NCBI GenBank assembly: GCA_021296345.1
Contig: JAGWAN010000010.1
Span: 1 to 49,634, forward strand
Direction: 5' to 3'
Source: Acidimicrobiia bacterium
GTDB lineage: Bacteria; Actinomycetota; Acidimicrobiia; Spongiisociales; Spongiisociaceae
Length of the DNA: 49,634 nucleotides
Position 1 is the stretch's first letter. Each line of letters begins with the position of its first letter. This document shows positions 41,033-49,634 of the stretch, piece after piece. Both the position numbers and the translations under genes were made by a program. The notes below the pieces were generated by a model, which was given only the letters and a program-made list of their open reading frames with translations, was not told the DNA's origin and searched no databases.

Positions 41033-42485
41033 CAATCCGTTCACACTCGCCCACCTCGCCGGCCGCCTCGGCGGTGAGCTGAGGGGTGACGGATCGATCC
41101 CGATCGATGACGTGACCCACGACAGCCGCGAGGCCGGCCCGGGGTTCCTGTTCGTGGCGGTACCCGGCCGGATCATGGATGGGCACCGATTCCTGGAGGA
41201 TGCCGCCCGGCGGGGAGCGGCCGCCGTTCTGGTCCAGGATTGGGTTACTTCGATCGAGATTCCCCAGATCCGCGTACCCGACACCCGCCGGGTGCTCGGC
41301 CTGGCCGCCTCCATGGTCCATGGCGAGCCCTCCCGCGGCCTGGAGATCATCGGGGTGACCGGTACCAACGGAAAGACGACGGTCACGGTCATGCTGGAGG
41401 CGATTGCCCGCGCCGCAGGTCGATCGGTCGGGAAGATCGGAACGCTGGGCGTCACGCTAGGTGGGGTCGATGAGAGCCTCTCTCACACGACTCCGGAGGG
41501 CGCCGACCTGCAGCGTCTGCTTCGAAGAATGGTGGACAGAGGGGTCTCGATGGTGGCGATGGAAGTGTCCTCGCATGCTCTGACCCTCAGTCGCGTAGAG
41601 GGCACCACGTTCAGCGTGGCCGCCTTCACCAACCTGTCCCAGGACCACCTCGACTTCCACGGCAATATGGAGGATTACTACCTGGCCAAGGCCAGCCTGT
41701 TCGACGGGCGCGCCTCGGTTCATGTCATCGATGTGAGCACCACTGCCGGACGCCGCCTGGCCGGCTCGGCTACCAGACCGGTGGTTACGGTCGGCCGCGG
41801 ACCCGGCCACGATGTGTCGATCCACTCTCCTGACCCGGACCTGTCCCAAGCACGCTTCCGGTGCCGGTTCGGGGGTCGGGACGTGACCCTGAAAGTGCGT
41901 CCCGGCGGTCTTCACAACATTCACAATGCGGCCGTGGCGGCCGCTTGCGCCCGGCAGGTGGGTATCGGTTCCGGCGCCATCAGGGCGGGTCTGGCGGCCA
42001 TGGCCGGCGTAAGGGGTCGGCTCGATCCGGTCGATATGGGTCAACCATTCCAGGTGCTGATCGACTATGCCCACAGCCCCGAGGCGGTGGAGTCCGTGGT
42101 TCGAACCGCCCGCGCCAACAGCAGCGGTTCGGTGATCGTGGTGGTCGGAGGCGCCGGGGATCGGGACGCCACGAAGCGCCCTCTCCTGGGAGCGGCAGCG
42201 GCCCGGGCCGACCTGGCGGTGATCACCTCCGACAATCCTCGTAGCGAGGATCCGGCCTCGCTGGTCGACCAGGTGGTGGCGGGCACTCGCGATGGTCGAG
42301 CCCGCGTGCTGGCGGAGGTGGACAGGGATGCGGCCATCCGGCTCGCGATCGACCGCGCCTCTCCCGGTGATGTGGTGCTGATCCTCGGCAAGGGCCATGA
42401 GACTTACCAGGACTTCGGAACGCGGGTAGTGCCGTTCGACGACCGGGAAGTGGCCGCTGCCTGGCTAGCGGCCCGGCCGGGATAG
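41025..42485 (+). CDS. murE: UDP-MurNAc-tripeptide synthetase
   Basis: A 486-residue Mur ligase. The ATP loop is GVTGTNGKTTV (about 111-119), then EVSSHALTLSRVEG, NLSQDHLDFHG and the C-terminal SDNPRSEDP. The DNPR motif marks enzymes that add meso-diaminopimelate rather than lysine. ATG at 41025 is chosen because the protein then starts MLDNPFTLAHLAG at the usual position. The next gene is mraY, not murF. Confidence 0.95.
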   Translation: MLDNPFTLAHLAGRLGGELRGDGSIPIDDVTHDSREAGPGFLFVAVPGRIMDGHRFLEDAARRGAAAVLVQDWVTSIEIPQIRVPDTRRVLGLAASMVHGEPSRGLEIIGVTGTNGKTTVTVMLEAIARAAGRSVGKIGTLGVTLGGVDESLSHTTPEGADLQRLLRRMVDRGVSMVAMEVSSHALTLSRVEGTTFSVAAFTNLSQDHLDFHGNMEDYYLAKASLFDGRASVHVIDVSTTAGRRLAGSATRPVVTVGRGPGHDVSIHSPDPDLSQARFRCRFGGRDVTLKVRPGGLHNIHNAAVAAACARQVGIGSGAIRAGLAAMAGVRGRLDPVDMGQPFQVLIDYAHSPEAVESVVRTARANSSGSVIVVVGGAGDRDATKRPLLGAAAARADLAVITSDNPRSEDPASLVDQVVAGTRDGRARVLAEVDRDAAIRLAIDRASPGDVVLILGKGHETYQDFGTRVVPFDDREVAAAWLAARPG

Positions 42486-42522
42486 CGGTCATGCCAGGGG
42501 ACGGGCTCGCGGGTGGCTTCCG

Positions 42523-43584
42523 ATGATCGCCATGCTCACCGCCGGCACGGTGGCCTTCGCGGTGGCCATCTTCGGTACCGCCTACGCCATCCGCCTGTTC
42601 AGGGCGTGGAACATCGGCCAGTTCATCCAGCAGGAACTGGAAGGACATATGCACAAGTCGGGCACGCCGACGATGGGCGGCATCATCATCATCGCGGCCA
42701 TCCTGTGCGGCTATACGGTGTCGCAGTTCCGGGTCAGGTTCGATGACCGGGGAATCAATCTGGCCGATACCGGCTTCGAAACCTCCGGACTGCTCGTGAT
42801 CGGAGCCATCGTCGGCATGGGTGTGGTCGGTTTCATCGACGATTACCAAAAGCTCTCCAGGTTCCGCAACAAGGGTCTCGGCATCTCGGCCAAGCTGATC
42901 GGGCAGTTGGCGGTGGCCGGGCTCTTCACCTGGGGCGCGGTGGTAGGCGGCACATCCACAGCCCTTGCCTTCACCCGGCCCACGGCGCTCGATCTGGGAG
43001 CGGCGGCGTTCGCCATCTGGGTGCTCCTTTTACTCACCGGCTTCGCGAACGCGGTCAACTTCACCGACGGCCTGGACGGGCTGGCCTCCGGATCGGTGGC
43101 TCTGGTGGCGGCCTCCTACATGATCATCGCCTTCTGGATTTTTCGGCACCCCGAGACATATCACGTGGAGGGAAGCCTGGGTCTGGCGACCGTGGCGTCC
43201 GCGATCATGGGCGCTTCGCTCGGCTTTCTCTGGTGGAACGCCTGTCCTGCCCGGATAATCATGGGAGATGTCGGCTCCCAGGCCCTAGGGGGCGGGATCA
43301 CCGCTATCGCGTTGCTGACCAACACCCACCTGCTCCTCGTGATCCTGGGCGGCCTTTTCGTTATCGAAGCCCTGTCGGTGATCATCCAGGTGGCGGGGTT
43401 CCGGTGGTTCGGGGGGCGAAGGGTATTCCGGATGGCGCCGATCCATCATCACTTCGAAATGAAGGAATGGCCCGAGACCACCATCATCACCCGCTTCTGG
43501 ATCATTGCCGCCATCGGCGTGGCGCTCGGTCTGGGGATCTTCTACGGGGACTTCCTCGCGGTGGCACGGACGGGGGGGTCCTGA
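42523..43584 (+). CDS. mraY: Phospho-MurNAc-pentapeptide translocase
   Basis: A 353-residue integral membrane enzyme with about ten hydrophobic segments. Signatures are GTPTMGG, GFIDDYQKLS with the two catalytic aspartates, NFTDGLDGLASG, and RMAPIHHHFEMKEWPE. It transfers phospho-MurNAc-pentapeptide to undecaprenyl phosphate to make lipid I. The third aspartate sits in MGDVGSQALGG, where most members have MGDTGSLALGG. Confidence 0.95.
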   Translation: MIAMLTAGTVAFAVAIFGTAYAIRLFRAWNIGQFIQQELEGHMHKSGTPTMGGIIIIAAILCGYTVSQFRVRFDDRGINLADTGFETSGLLVIGAIVGMGVVGFIDDYQKLSRFRNKGLGISAKLIGQLAVAGLFTWGAVVGGTSTALAFTRPTALDLGAAAFAIWVLLLLTGFANAVNFTDGLDGLASGSVALVAASYMIIAFWIFRHPETYHVEGSLGLATVASAIMGASLGFLWWNACPARIIMGDVGSQALGGGITAIALLTNTHLLLVILGGLFVIEALSVIIQVAGFRWFGGRRVFRMAPIHHHFEMKEWPETTIITRFWIIAAIGVALGLGIFYGDFLAVARTGGS

Positions 43585-44933
43585 TGCGGGCCCTGGTGCT
43601 GGGTGCAGGTATCTCAGGCCAGGCTGCGTCGCGCCTGCTGACCCGGATCGGGATGGAGCACCTGCTCTACGACCGGCGCGCCGACGCTCTCGAGGATGCT
43701 CCGACGGGGGCGGAGACCGCCGGCGGCGAGTGGGATCCCTCAATGCTGGCAGGAGTTTCGCTGGTGGTGACCAGCCCGGGGTTCATGCCCCATCTGGCGC
43801 CCCTGACCGATGTCCGGGCGGCGGGGCTACCGATCTGGAGCGAGGTCGAGCTTGCCGCACGGCATCTCGACTGCCCGGTGATCGCGATCACCGGTACCAA
43901 CGGCAAGACCACCGTGTGCCGCCAGACCACCGAGATGTTGCAGGAGTCGGGCATCCGAGCGGTGGCGGCCGGCAATATCGGGGTTCCGGTCAGCGATGTC
44001 CTACCGGGAACCTGCGAGGTGGTGGTCCTCGAGATCTCCAGCTTCCAGCTCCACTACACCTACTCGCTGTCGCCGCGGGTGTCGGTGCTGATGAACGTCG
44101 CGGACGACCATGTGGACTGGCATCGATCGCTGGTAGCGTACCGGCTGGCCAAGGATCGTATTTCCCGCCATCTCACCGACCAAGACCTGCTGGTCCACGA
44201 CATCGGGGATCCCGGTGCGGTCGCCCATGCGTTGGGAGCTCCCGGCCGCAAGGCGCCGGTGACCGGTGCCGAGCCAAGCCCGGGCTCGGAGGGGCCGTTC
44301 GGGTTTTCCGCGGACGGCCTGGTGCTCCCTGCCGGTCTGGTTCCCATCCGGGACATGCCTGATCTCGACTACTCCTTCCGTGTGAACCTGGCGGCCTCGG
44401 CCGTTGCCGCCGTCGAACTGGGGGCCGACCCGGCTGCGGTGGCCAGGGTGGTGTCCCGCTTCCGCCACCGGCACCATCGACGGACCGTGGTGGGCTCGCT
44501 CGGCGACGTGACGTGGGTGGACGACTCCAAGGCCACCAACCCGCATGCTGCTATGGCGGCTATCCGCTCCTATCCGTCAGTGGTGCTCATCGCGGGCGGA
44601 GTGAGGAAGGGCCTCGACCTTTCCCCCCTGGTCCGGGCGCCGAATGTTCGTTACATGGTGGCGATCGGGGAGTGTGCGCCCGATCTGGTGGAGATGGCCT
44701 CGGATCTGCCTACCGCCCTCGCAGGATCGATGGAAGAGGCGGTGCGGATGGCCTCCGACCAGGCTCGGGCCGGGGATACCGTCCTGCTCTCGCCGGGCAC
44801 CACCGGATTCGACATGTTCACCTGCTACGAGCACCGGGGGAACGTCTTCATCCGGCACGTCGACGAATACCTGGGTCGGGCCCGGGACAGGCGGGACCCG
44901 CGAGCACCAGCATCTGCGGCGGTGCCGGAATGA
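43584..44933 (+). CDS. murD: UDP-MurNAc-L-Ala-D-Glu ligase
   Basis: A 449-residue Mur ligase starting MRALVLGAGISGQAASRLL. It has AITGTNGKTTV (about 101-111), LEISSFQLHY, VADDHVDWH and DDSKATNPHAA. It adds D-glutamate. The start overlaps the mraY stop by one base (TGATG). Upstream in-frame codons run inside mraY and are not part of the gene. Confidence 0.94.
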   Translation: MRALVLGAGISGQAASRLLTRIGMEHLLYDRRADALEDAPTGAETAGGEWDPSMLAGVSLVVTSPGFMPHLAPLTDVRAAGLPIWSEVELAARHLDCPVIAITGTNGKTTVCRQTTEMLQESGIRAVAAGNIGVPVSDVLPGTCEVVVLEISSFQLHYTYSLSPRVSVLMNVADDHVDWHRSLVAYRLAKDRISRHLTDQDLLVHDIGDPGAVAHALGAPGRKAPVTGAEPSPGSEGPFGFSADGLVLPAGLVPIRDMPDLDYSFRVNLAASAVAAVELGADPAAVARVVSRFRHRHHRRTVVGSLGDVTWVDDSKATNPHAAMAAIRSYPSVVLIAGGVRKGLDLSPLVRAPNVRYMVAIGECAPDLVEMASDLPTALAGSMEEAVRMASDQARAGDTVLLSPGTTGFDMFTCYEHRGNVFIRHVDEYLGRARDRRDPRAPASAAVPE

Positions 44934-46117
44934 GCAACCGGCTGTCGTCGATCGCGGACCTCCGGTCCTGGGCCCGCCGCCGGGACCAGATAGCTCTCTC
45001 TCGATCCAGGGTGGTGGTGTTCGTTCTGGTGCTGGCCGCCTGCCTGCTGGTGATCGGCCTAGGGGCCACCCTTTCGGCTTCGTCGGCGTCCGGGATCATC
45101 CAGGAGTCGGATCGGTTGGCGGTCTTCAAGAGGCAGATGCAGTGGGTGATCGTCGGTCTCTGTGCGATGGTGATCATGGCCATGGTCCCCTACAACTGGT
45201 ACCGCCGGATCGCCCCATATGCCCTCGCCGTGTCCTTCATCGGTCTGCTGGTGACCCTGATGGTCGGTGTGAGGAGGGGTGGCGCCAACCGGTGGCTGGA
45301 ATTCGGCGATCTGACCGTCCAGGTCTCCGAGTTCTCCAAATTGGCCGTGATCGTCTTCCTGGCCGCTGTACTCGCCCGCCGGAGAGATCGCCTCGACGAG
45401 ACGCGCCAATGGATGGGTCCGATGGTGTTCGCAGTGGGCGGGACCTGCACCCTGATCGTCTGGCAGCCCGACCTGGGGACCGCCATCATAGTGGCGGGAG
45501 CGGCCGGGCTCATGATGGTGGCGGCCGGGGTGCCGTTCCGGTATATCGCCGGCATCGGTGCCACGGGGTTGGCGGTGATCGGGTATGCCACGTACTCGCT
45601 GGAGTACCGCCGCCAGCGGTTCCTGTGCTTCCTGGACCCTCTGTCCGACCCGAGCGACGCCTGTTTCCAGATGATCCAAAGCCTCATAGCCCTCGGGAGC
45701 GGCCACTGGTTGGGCGTCGGGTTGGGCGCCTCCCGGGCCCGCTGGTCAAACCTGCCCAATCCCTACACCGACTTCATCTTCACCATCATCGGCGAGGAGA
45801 CCGGGTTCGTCGGGGCGGGTGCTTTGCTGGTAGCCCTGGCCGGCCTCTCGTTGGTCGGGGTGTGGGTTGCCTACCGGACCAGCGACATGTTCGCCCGCCT
45901 CCTGGCCAGCGGTATCGCCGCCTGGCTGGGCGTCCAGTCGCTGGTCAACGTAGGGGGTGCGGTGGGCGCCATTCCTGTTACCGGCCTGGCCCTGCCCCTG
46001 GTGTCGGTCGGTGGTAGCGCAATGCTGGTGGCCATGGCAGGCGTCGGGATCCTGGTGAACGTGGCGCGCAACGCCCCGCATGTCCCCGATCCGGCGCGGG
46101 AACGGAAAAAACGGTGA
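44930..46117 (+). CDS. ftsW: Lipid II polymerase FtsW (SEDS family)
   Basis: A 395-residue protein with about ten membrane segments. SEDS hallmarks include RRGGANRWLEFGDLTVQVSE, QPDLGTAIIV, NPYTDFIFTIIGEETGF and GLALPLVSVGGSAML. It polymerises septal glycan together with FtsI. It overlaps murD by ATGA and murG by GTGA. Confidence 0.94.
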   Translation: MSNRLSSIADLRSWARRRDQIALSRSRVVVFVLVLAACLLVIGLGATLSASSASGIIQESDRLAVFKRQMQWVIVGLCAMVIMAMVPYNWYRRIAPYALAVSFIGLLVTLMVGVRRGGANRWLEFGDLTVQVSEFSKLAVIVFLAAVLARRRDRLDETRQWMGPMVFAVGGTCTLIVWQPDLGTAIIVAGAAGLMMVAAGVPFRYIAGIGATGLAVIGYATYSLEYRRQRFLCFLDPLSDPSDACFQMIQSLIALGSGHWLGVGLGASRARWSNLPNPYTDFIFTIIGEETGFVGAGALLVALAGLSLVGVWVAYRTSDMFARLLASGIAAWLGVQSLVNVGGAVGAIPVTGLALPLVSVGGSAMLVAMAGVGILVNVARNAPHVPDPARERKKR

Positions 46118-47199
46118 GGTTCGCCATCGCCGCGGCAGGTACCGGTGGGCATATCTTTCCCGGCCTGGCGGTGGCCGAGCAGTTGGTCGCCTCGGGAGTC
46201 GGCAGGGAGCACGTCCTGTTCATCGGAGGAGACCGGATGGAGGTGGACTTGATCCCGAAGGAGGGTTATCCCCTGCTACGGATCCGGATACACGGCCTGG
46301 AGAGGCGCCTGTCGGCCCGCAACCTCCGCATCCCACAGCTGGTCTGGAATGCCGCCCGGACCGTGGCGCGGGAACTCCGGGAGCGCCGGGTCGGGGCCGT
46401 GCTGTGCATGGGAAGCTACGTGACGGTTCCGGTCGCCATCGCGGCCCGGCGGGCCGGCGTGCCGCTGTACATCCACGAACAGAACGCCGGGGCCGGGCTG
46501 GCGAATCGCCTTGCCGGCCGCTGGGCAGACCGGTCCCTGGTGTCGTTTCCCGATACCAGGGGGCTGGCCGGGGAGGTTGTCGGCTACCCGCTGAGGTCGG
46601 CACTCACCACGCTCGACAAGGCTGCCGTCCGACCGCAGGCGCTGGCCCGGTACGGACTGGAAGCGGGCCTGGACACCGTCGGTGTGATGGGAGGGAGCCT
46701 CGGTGCCGGCTCGATCAACGAGGCGGTCACCACCCTGGCGGCAGGTTGGAAGGGGGAACCCATCCAGATCGTCCACCTCGCAGGCGCCCGGAACCGGGCT
46801 CAGGTATCGGCCGCCGGAGACTCCCCTTCGGTGACGAGGCGGGTGCTGGGTTTCGAGGACCGGATGGACCTCTTCTACGGCGTTTCGGACGTGGTGATCG
46901 CCCGGGCCGGGGGAGGCCTGATGGAGGCGGCTGTCACCGGCACGCCCAGCGTCCTCGTACCCGGTTTGTTCGCCGGGCGCCATCAGCTCGGCAACGCCAG
47001 GTCCATGGTCGAAGCAGGCGCCGCGGTGTTGGTGGAGGAGGCCGGGCTTGGCTCTATGGGCGGGATCCTGGAGGACTTGCTGGCCGACCCGGAGCGGCGC
47101 GACCGGATGCGCCGGGCCGCAATTGACACAGCCAGACCGGGTGCTGCTGCCACCATTGCCACCATGATGATGGATGGCGCGGATGTCGCGGCTCGATGA
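46114..47199 (+). CDS. murG: GlcNAc transferase MurG
   Basis: A 361-residue GT28 glycosyltransferase (GTG start) with AAAGTGGHIFPGLAVAE, the membrane-facing GLERRLSARN, IHEQNAGAGLANRLA, VMGGSLGAGSINEAV and ARAGGGLMEAAVTGTPSVL. It adds GlcNAc to lipid I on the cytoplasmic face to make lipid II. Confidence 0.95.
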   Translation: MRFAIAAAGTGGHIFPGLAVAEQLVASGVGREHVLFIGGDRMEVDLIPKEGYPLLRIRIHGLERRLSARNLRIPQLVWNAARTVARELRERRVGAVLCMGSYVTVPVAIAARRAGVPLYIHEQNAGAGLANRLAGRWADRSLVSFPDTRGLAGEVVGYPLRSALTTLDKAAVRPQALARYGLEAGLDTVGVMGGSLGAGSINEAVTTLAAGWKGEPIQIVHLAGARNRAQVSAAGDSPSVTRRVLGFEDRMDLFYGVSDVVIARAGGGLMEAAVTGTPSVLVPGLFAGRHQLGNARSMVEAGAAVLVEEAGLGSMGGILEDLLADPERRDRMRRAAIDTARPGAAATIATMMMDGADVAAR

Positions 47200-48544
47200 G
47201 GGCATACGAATCCACCTCGTTGGAGCGGGGGGTGCCGGGATCGGCCCGCTCGCCAAGTTGCTGTCGGCGATGGGTCACGTCGTGTCGGGCTCCGACCAGG
47301 TTGGGGGCGCCGGCCTCGAAGGACTGGACAGCCACCGCGTAGAGACGTGGGTGGGAAGCCGGCCCGACCGGATGGCCGAGTGCGACTTGGTGGTGGCTTC
47401 ATCCGCCGTACCCGCCTCGGACCCGGAGCTGGTGGCGGCGGGTGAGACCGGGGTCACGGTGTGGGAGCGTCCGCGCCTGCTCCGTGAGATTACCACTCGA
47501 ATACCGACCCTCGGTTTCACCGGCACGCACGGTAAAACCACTTCTACGGCCCTGGCGGTGGCAGCCACGAGAGCTCTGGGGATCGACGCGTCCTTCATCG
47601 TGGGTGGTGACCTGGTGGGTTGCGGTACCAATGCCCACCTCGGTGGGGCGGACCTGCTGGTTCTCGAGGCCGATGAGGCCTTCGGAACCTTCGCCCATCT
47701 GGTGTTGGCCGGACTCGTGGTAACCAATGTCGATTCCGACCACCTGGATCACTACGGGACGCAGCAGCACCTGGAGGATGCCTTTCGAGATGTGGTTGAC
47801 CGGGTGGACGGTCCCGTCGTGGTAGGGGTGGACGATCCGGGTGGTCGTCGCCTGGCTGAGCGGACCGCGCGGCCGGGATACGGCACGTCCCCGGAGGCAG
47901 TTTGGAGAATCTCGGATATCGAGCCGGGACCCGCATCGGTGTCCTTCCGGCTCGGCGGCCGGTTCCCTCCCGGATCGGTGAAGGTGGGAAGGCCTGGCCT
48001 GCATACCGCCCGGAACGCCTGTGGAGTGCTCGCCCTGCTGTCCGAACTGGGGTACGACCTGGCAGCGGCGATCGAGAGCCTGGCAACCTTCGAAGGGGTA
48101 CGCCGGCGGCTCGAACATCGGGCCACGGTCGGCGAGGTGACCATCATCGACAGCTATGCCCACCATCCTGCCGAGGTGGCGGCCGACATTGAGGCCCTGG
48201 CCTCAGTGGATCGGAACCGGCTCTGGGTAGTGTTCCAACCCCATCTCTATTCGAGGACGGTGGCGCTGGCCTCCGAGTTCGGTGAGGCTCTGGCCGGGGC
48301 GGACCGGGTGGTGGTGACCGACATCTACGGCGCTCGTGAGGCGGCCCCCCCGGGAGTCACCGGGGAACTGGTGGCGGACTCGGTCAGTGACCGGCACGCG
48401 GTGGTTCGCTACGTCGCGGGCCTGGAGGAGGCGGCGGATCTGGTCGCCGGGGAGGTCCGGTCGGATGACTTGGTTCTCACGTTGGGCGCCGGCGACATCA
48501 CCACCCTGGCGGACCGCTTGGTCGACCGGCTGGCCGGGCACTGA
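47174..48544 (+). CDS. murC: UDP-MurNAc-L-Ala ligase
   Basis: A 456-residue Mur ligase with HLVGAGGAGIGPLAKLL, the ATP loop GFTGTHGKTTS (about 114-124), LVLEADEAFGTF and a C-terminal VFQPHLYSRT. It adds L-alanine to UDP-MurNAc. It overlaps murG by 26 bp if ATG 47174 is used; ATG 47183 is an alternative that shortens the overlap. Confidence 0.94.
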   Translation: MARMSRLDEGIRIHLVGAGGAGIGPLAKLLSAMGHVVSGSDQVGGAGLEGLDSHRVETWVGSRPDRMAECDLVVASSAVPASDPELVAAGETGVTVWERPRLLREITTRIPTLGFTGTHGKTTSTALAVAATRALGIDASFIVGGDLVGCGTNAHLGGADLLVLEADEAFGTFAHLVLAGLVVTNVDSDHLDHYGTQQHLEDAFRDVVDRVDGPVVVGVDDPGGRRLAERTARPGYGTSPEAVWRISDIEPGPASVSFRLGGRFPPGSVKVGRPGLHTARNACGVLALLSELGYDLAAAIESLATFEGVRRRLEHRATVGEVTIIDSYAHHPAEVAADIEALASVDRNRLWVVFQPHLYSRTVALASEFGEALAGADRVVVTDIYGAREAAPPGVTGELVADSVSDRHAVVRYVAGLEEAADLVAGEVRSDDLVLTLGAGDITTLADRLVDRLAGH

Positions 48545-49485
48545 TGAAGGGCTGGGATGGACTCGTAGCCGGTGGCCTTGTCCGGGCCGGGGTGGAGCTC
48601 TCCCGGCTCACCACGTACAAGCTGGGCGGGCGGGCCCGATGGTTCTGCGAGCCCCGTGCCCTGGAGGACTTGCGGTCGGTGTCGCTTGCGGCCCGGGCAC
48701 GCGGGATCGAGATGGTCGTCATGGGACGGGGAAGCAACCTGGTGATCTCCGACGAGGGATACCCCGGTCTTGTGATCCGGCTCGGCGCCGGGTTCAGGAA
48801 GGTGGGAGTGGATCGGGAGGCCCGGATCGTCAGGGCGGGAGCGGCCGTCAGCCTGCCAGTGCTTGCCCGCCGGATGGCCGACGAATCCTGGTCCGGGCTG
48901 GAGTTCTATGTCGGAATACCCGGTTCGGTGGGAGGGGCGGTTCGCATGAACGCCGGCTTCTTCGGTGTTGAGACCGTTGACGTGATCAGGTCGGCCTCGA
49001 TCTTGGATACCGGCTCGGGATCGGTGATCGAACGGGATGCCGACGAACTCGGTCTTGGCTACCGGACCAGCAACCTGGGTCCTGGTGAGGTCGTGCTGGA
49101 TGCTTCATATTCGGTCCGTGAAGGTGATCGGGAGCGGATCGGGGCGCTGATGCGGAAAGCGATCCGCTGGCGGCGCGATCACCAGCCTGGTGGAACCCTC
49201 AACGCCGGTAGCGTGTTCCGCAACCCACCAGGAGACAGCGCCGGTCGTATCATCGACGCGCTGGGGCTGAAGGGGATGCGCCGCGGAGGCGCTCACGTCT
49301 CCCCGAAGCACGCCAACTTCTTCGTGGTGGATCCGGGCGGGACCGCGCAGGATGTATTCGAACTGGTCCAGGACGTGTGGCAACTGGTGCTCGACAGAAC
49401 GGGAATCCTGCTGGAACCCGAGGTGAGGTTCGTAGGGTTTCCGCGGGATGGAGTGAGGCAGCCGCTAAGAGGAAATCAGGATTGA
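48544..49485 (+). CDS. murB: UDP-N-acetylenolpyruvoylglucosamine reductase
   Basis: A 313-residue FAD enzyme with TTYKLGGRARWF, MGRGSNLVISDEG, GIPGSVGGAVRMNAGFFG and the proton-donor serine in NAGSVFRNP. The length and the GSVFRNP form fit the type II class. It makes UDP-MurNAc with NADPH. Its ATG shares a base with the murC stop. Confidence 0.95.
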   Translation: MKGWDGLVAGGLVRAGVELSRLTTYKLGGRARWFCEPRALEDLRSVSLAARARGIEMVVMGRGSNLVISDEGYPGLVIRLGAGFRKVGVDREARIVRAGAAVSLPVLARRMADESWSGLEFYVGIPGSVGGAVRMNAGFFGVETVDVIRSASILDTGSGSVIERDADELGLGYRTSNLGPGEVVLDASYSVREGDRERIGALMRKAIRWRRDHQPGGTLNAGSVFRNPPGDSAGRIIDALGLKGMRRGGAHVSPKHANFFVVDPGGTAQDVFELVQDVWQLVLDRTGILLEPEVRFVGFPRDGVRQPLRGNQD

Positions 49486-49634
49486 CCATCGAGCCCCTTA
49501 TCAAACGTCGGCGGCAGGAGGTCGCCGAACAGCAGGCTAGGGCTCGCATCCGGAGGTCCATGTGGATGCTGGTCATCCTCGCCTGTGCCGGTGGTGTGGC
49601 CTGGTTCCTAGTGTCCCCGTTCATGAGTGTTGAC
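49482..49634 (+). CDS. ftsQ: Cell division protein FtsQ, N-terminal part
   Basis: 51 codons reach the end of the window. The start is TTG (TTGA overlap with the murB stop). A basic cytoplasmic part (LIKRRRQEVAEQQARARIRR) is followed by one membrane segment and SPFMSVD, the junction into the POTRA domain. Gene order after murB supports FtsQ. Confidence 0.8.
   Translation, partial: MTIEPLIKRRRQEVAEQQARARIRRSMWMLVILACAGGVAWFLVSPFMSVD

Noticed and set aside
43233-43583. Open frame extending murD into mraY
   Set aside because: Shadow of mraY; the MurD Rossmann start is at 43584 with the typical one-base overlap.
44513-44929. Open frame extending ftsW into murD
   Set aside because: Shadow of murD; FtsW starts at the ATGA overlap at 44930.
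1-49634. CRISPR array, defence island, prophage or secondary-metabolite cluster
   Set aside because: No spaced direct repeats, cas genes, phage structural genes or biosynthetic megasynthases were seen; most genes are housekeeping.

Overview
The window is one continuous, gene-dense, GC-rich stretch of bacterial chromosome. It suggests an actinobacterium, probably a deep-branching one such as Acidimicrobiia. The evidence is a dcw cluster with meso-DAP-type MurE, a DUF3040 protein, a UvrD2-like helicase with HRDC, a two-part PntA, and many genes whose ATG or GTG lies 5-8 nt after a TANNNT -10 box (leaderless mRNAs). The exact taxon is inference. No rRNA, tRNA, CRISPR array, prophage or insertion sequence was recognised.

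Region 1 (1-6.1 kb): the N-terminal part of a membrane-anchored sulfite-oxidase-like molybdoenzyme, an amidase, hisA, a GCS2-family carboxylate-amine ligase, and a TrmH-type methyltransferase coupled to a nitroreductase. Region 2 (6.1-15.3 kb): a minus-strand operon for branched-chain amino acids, ilvB-ilvN-ilvC-leuA-leuB, that runs on into pntA1-pntA2-pntB, so an NADPH-producing transhydrogenase sits downstream of the NADPH-using reductoisomerase. It begins with a Val/Leu leader peptide and a terminator hairpin. A second Leu-rich leader ORF with a hairpin lies between ilvC and leuA. Region 3 (15.3-26.7 kb): an NYN-domain protein, DUF2905, a RhuM-Doc/Fic fusion, a VOC protein, ilvD, a metallophosphoesterase, a UvrD2-like helicase with an unexplained N-terminal extension, an SRPBCC protein, Hsp20, a ROK sugar kinase and a YkvA-like protein.

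Region 4 (26.7-31.2 kb): the type II fatty-acid synthesis cluster fabD-fabH-fabG-acpP-fabF. Region 5 (31.3-37.1 kb): two membrane proteins, a Nudix hydrolase, a histidine phosphatase, DUF3040, a MerR-like regulator with a coupled small ORF, a thioredoxin-like protein, an HNH endonuclease and a Fur-family regulator. Region 6 (37.3-49.6 kb): the cell-division and wall cluster mraZ-rsmH-ftsL-ftsI-murE-mraY-murD-ftsW-murG-murC-murB-ftsQ (ftsQ cut by the window end). murF is missing from its usual place between murE and mraY.

The most unusual signal is a family of heptanucleotide repeats (consensus about YAGTKGN). It occupies four of the seven convergent gene junctions, and at each of the four at least one array starts in the stop codon of a flanking gene. 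Other notable signals are short leaderless upstream ORFs in front of three genes, a five-copy GTG repeat at helical spacing before mraZ (a likely MraZ operator), and a 15-bp inverted repeat between mraZ and rsmH.
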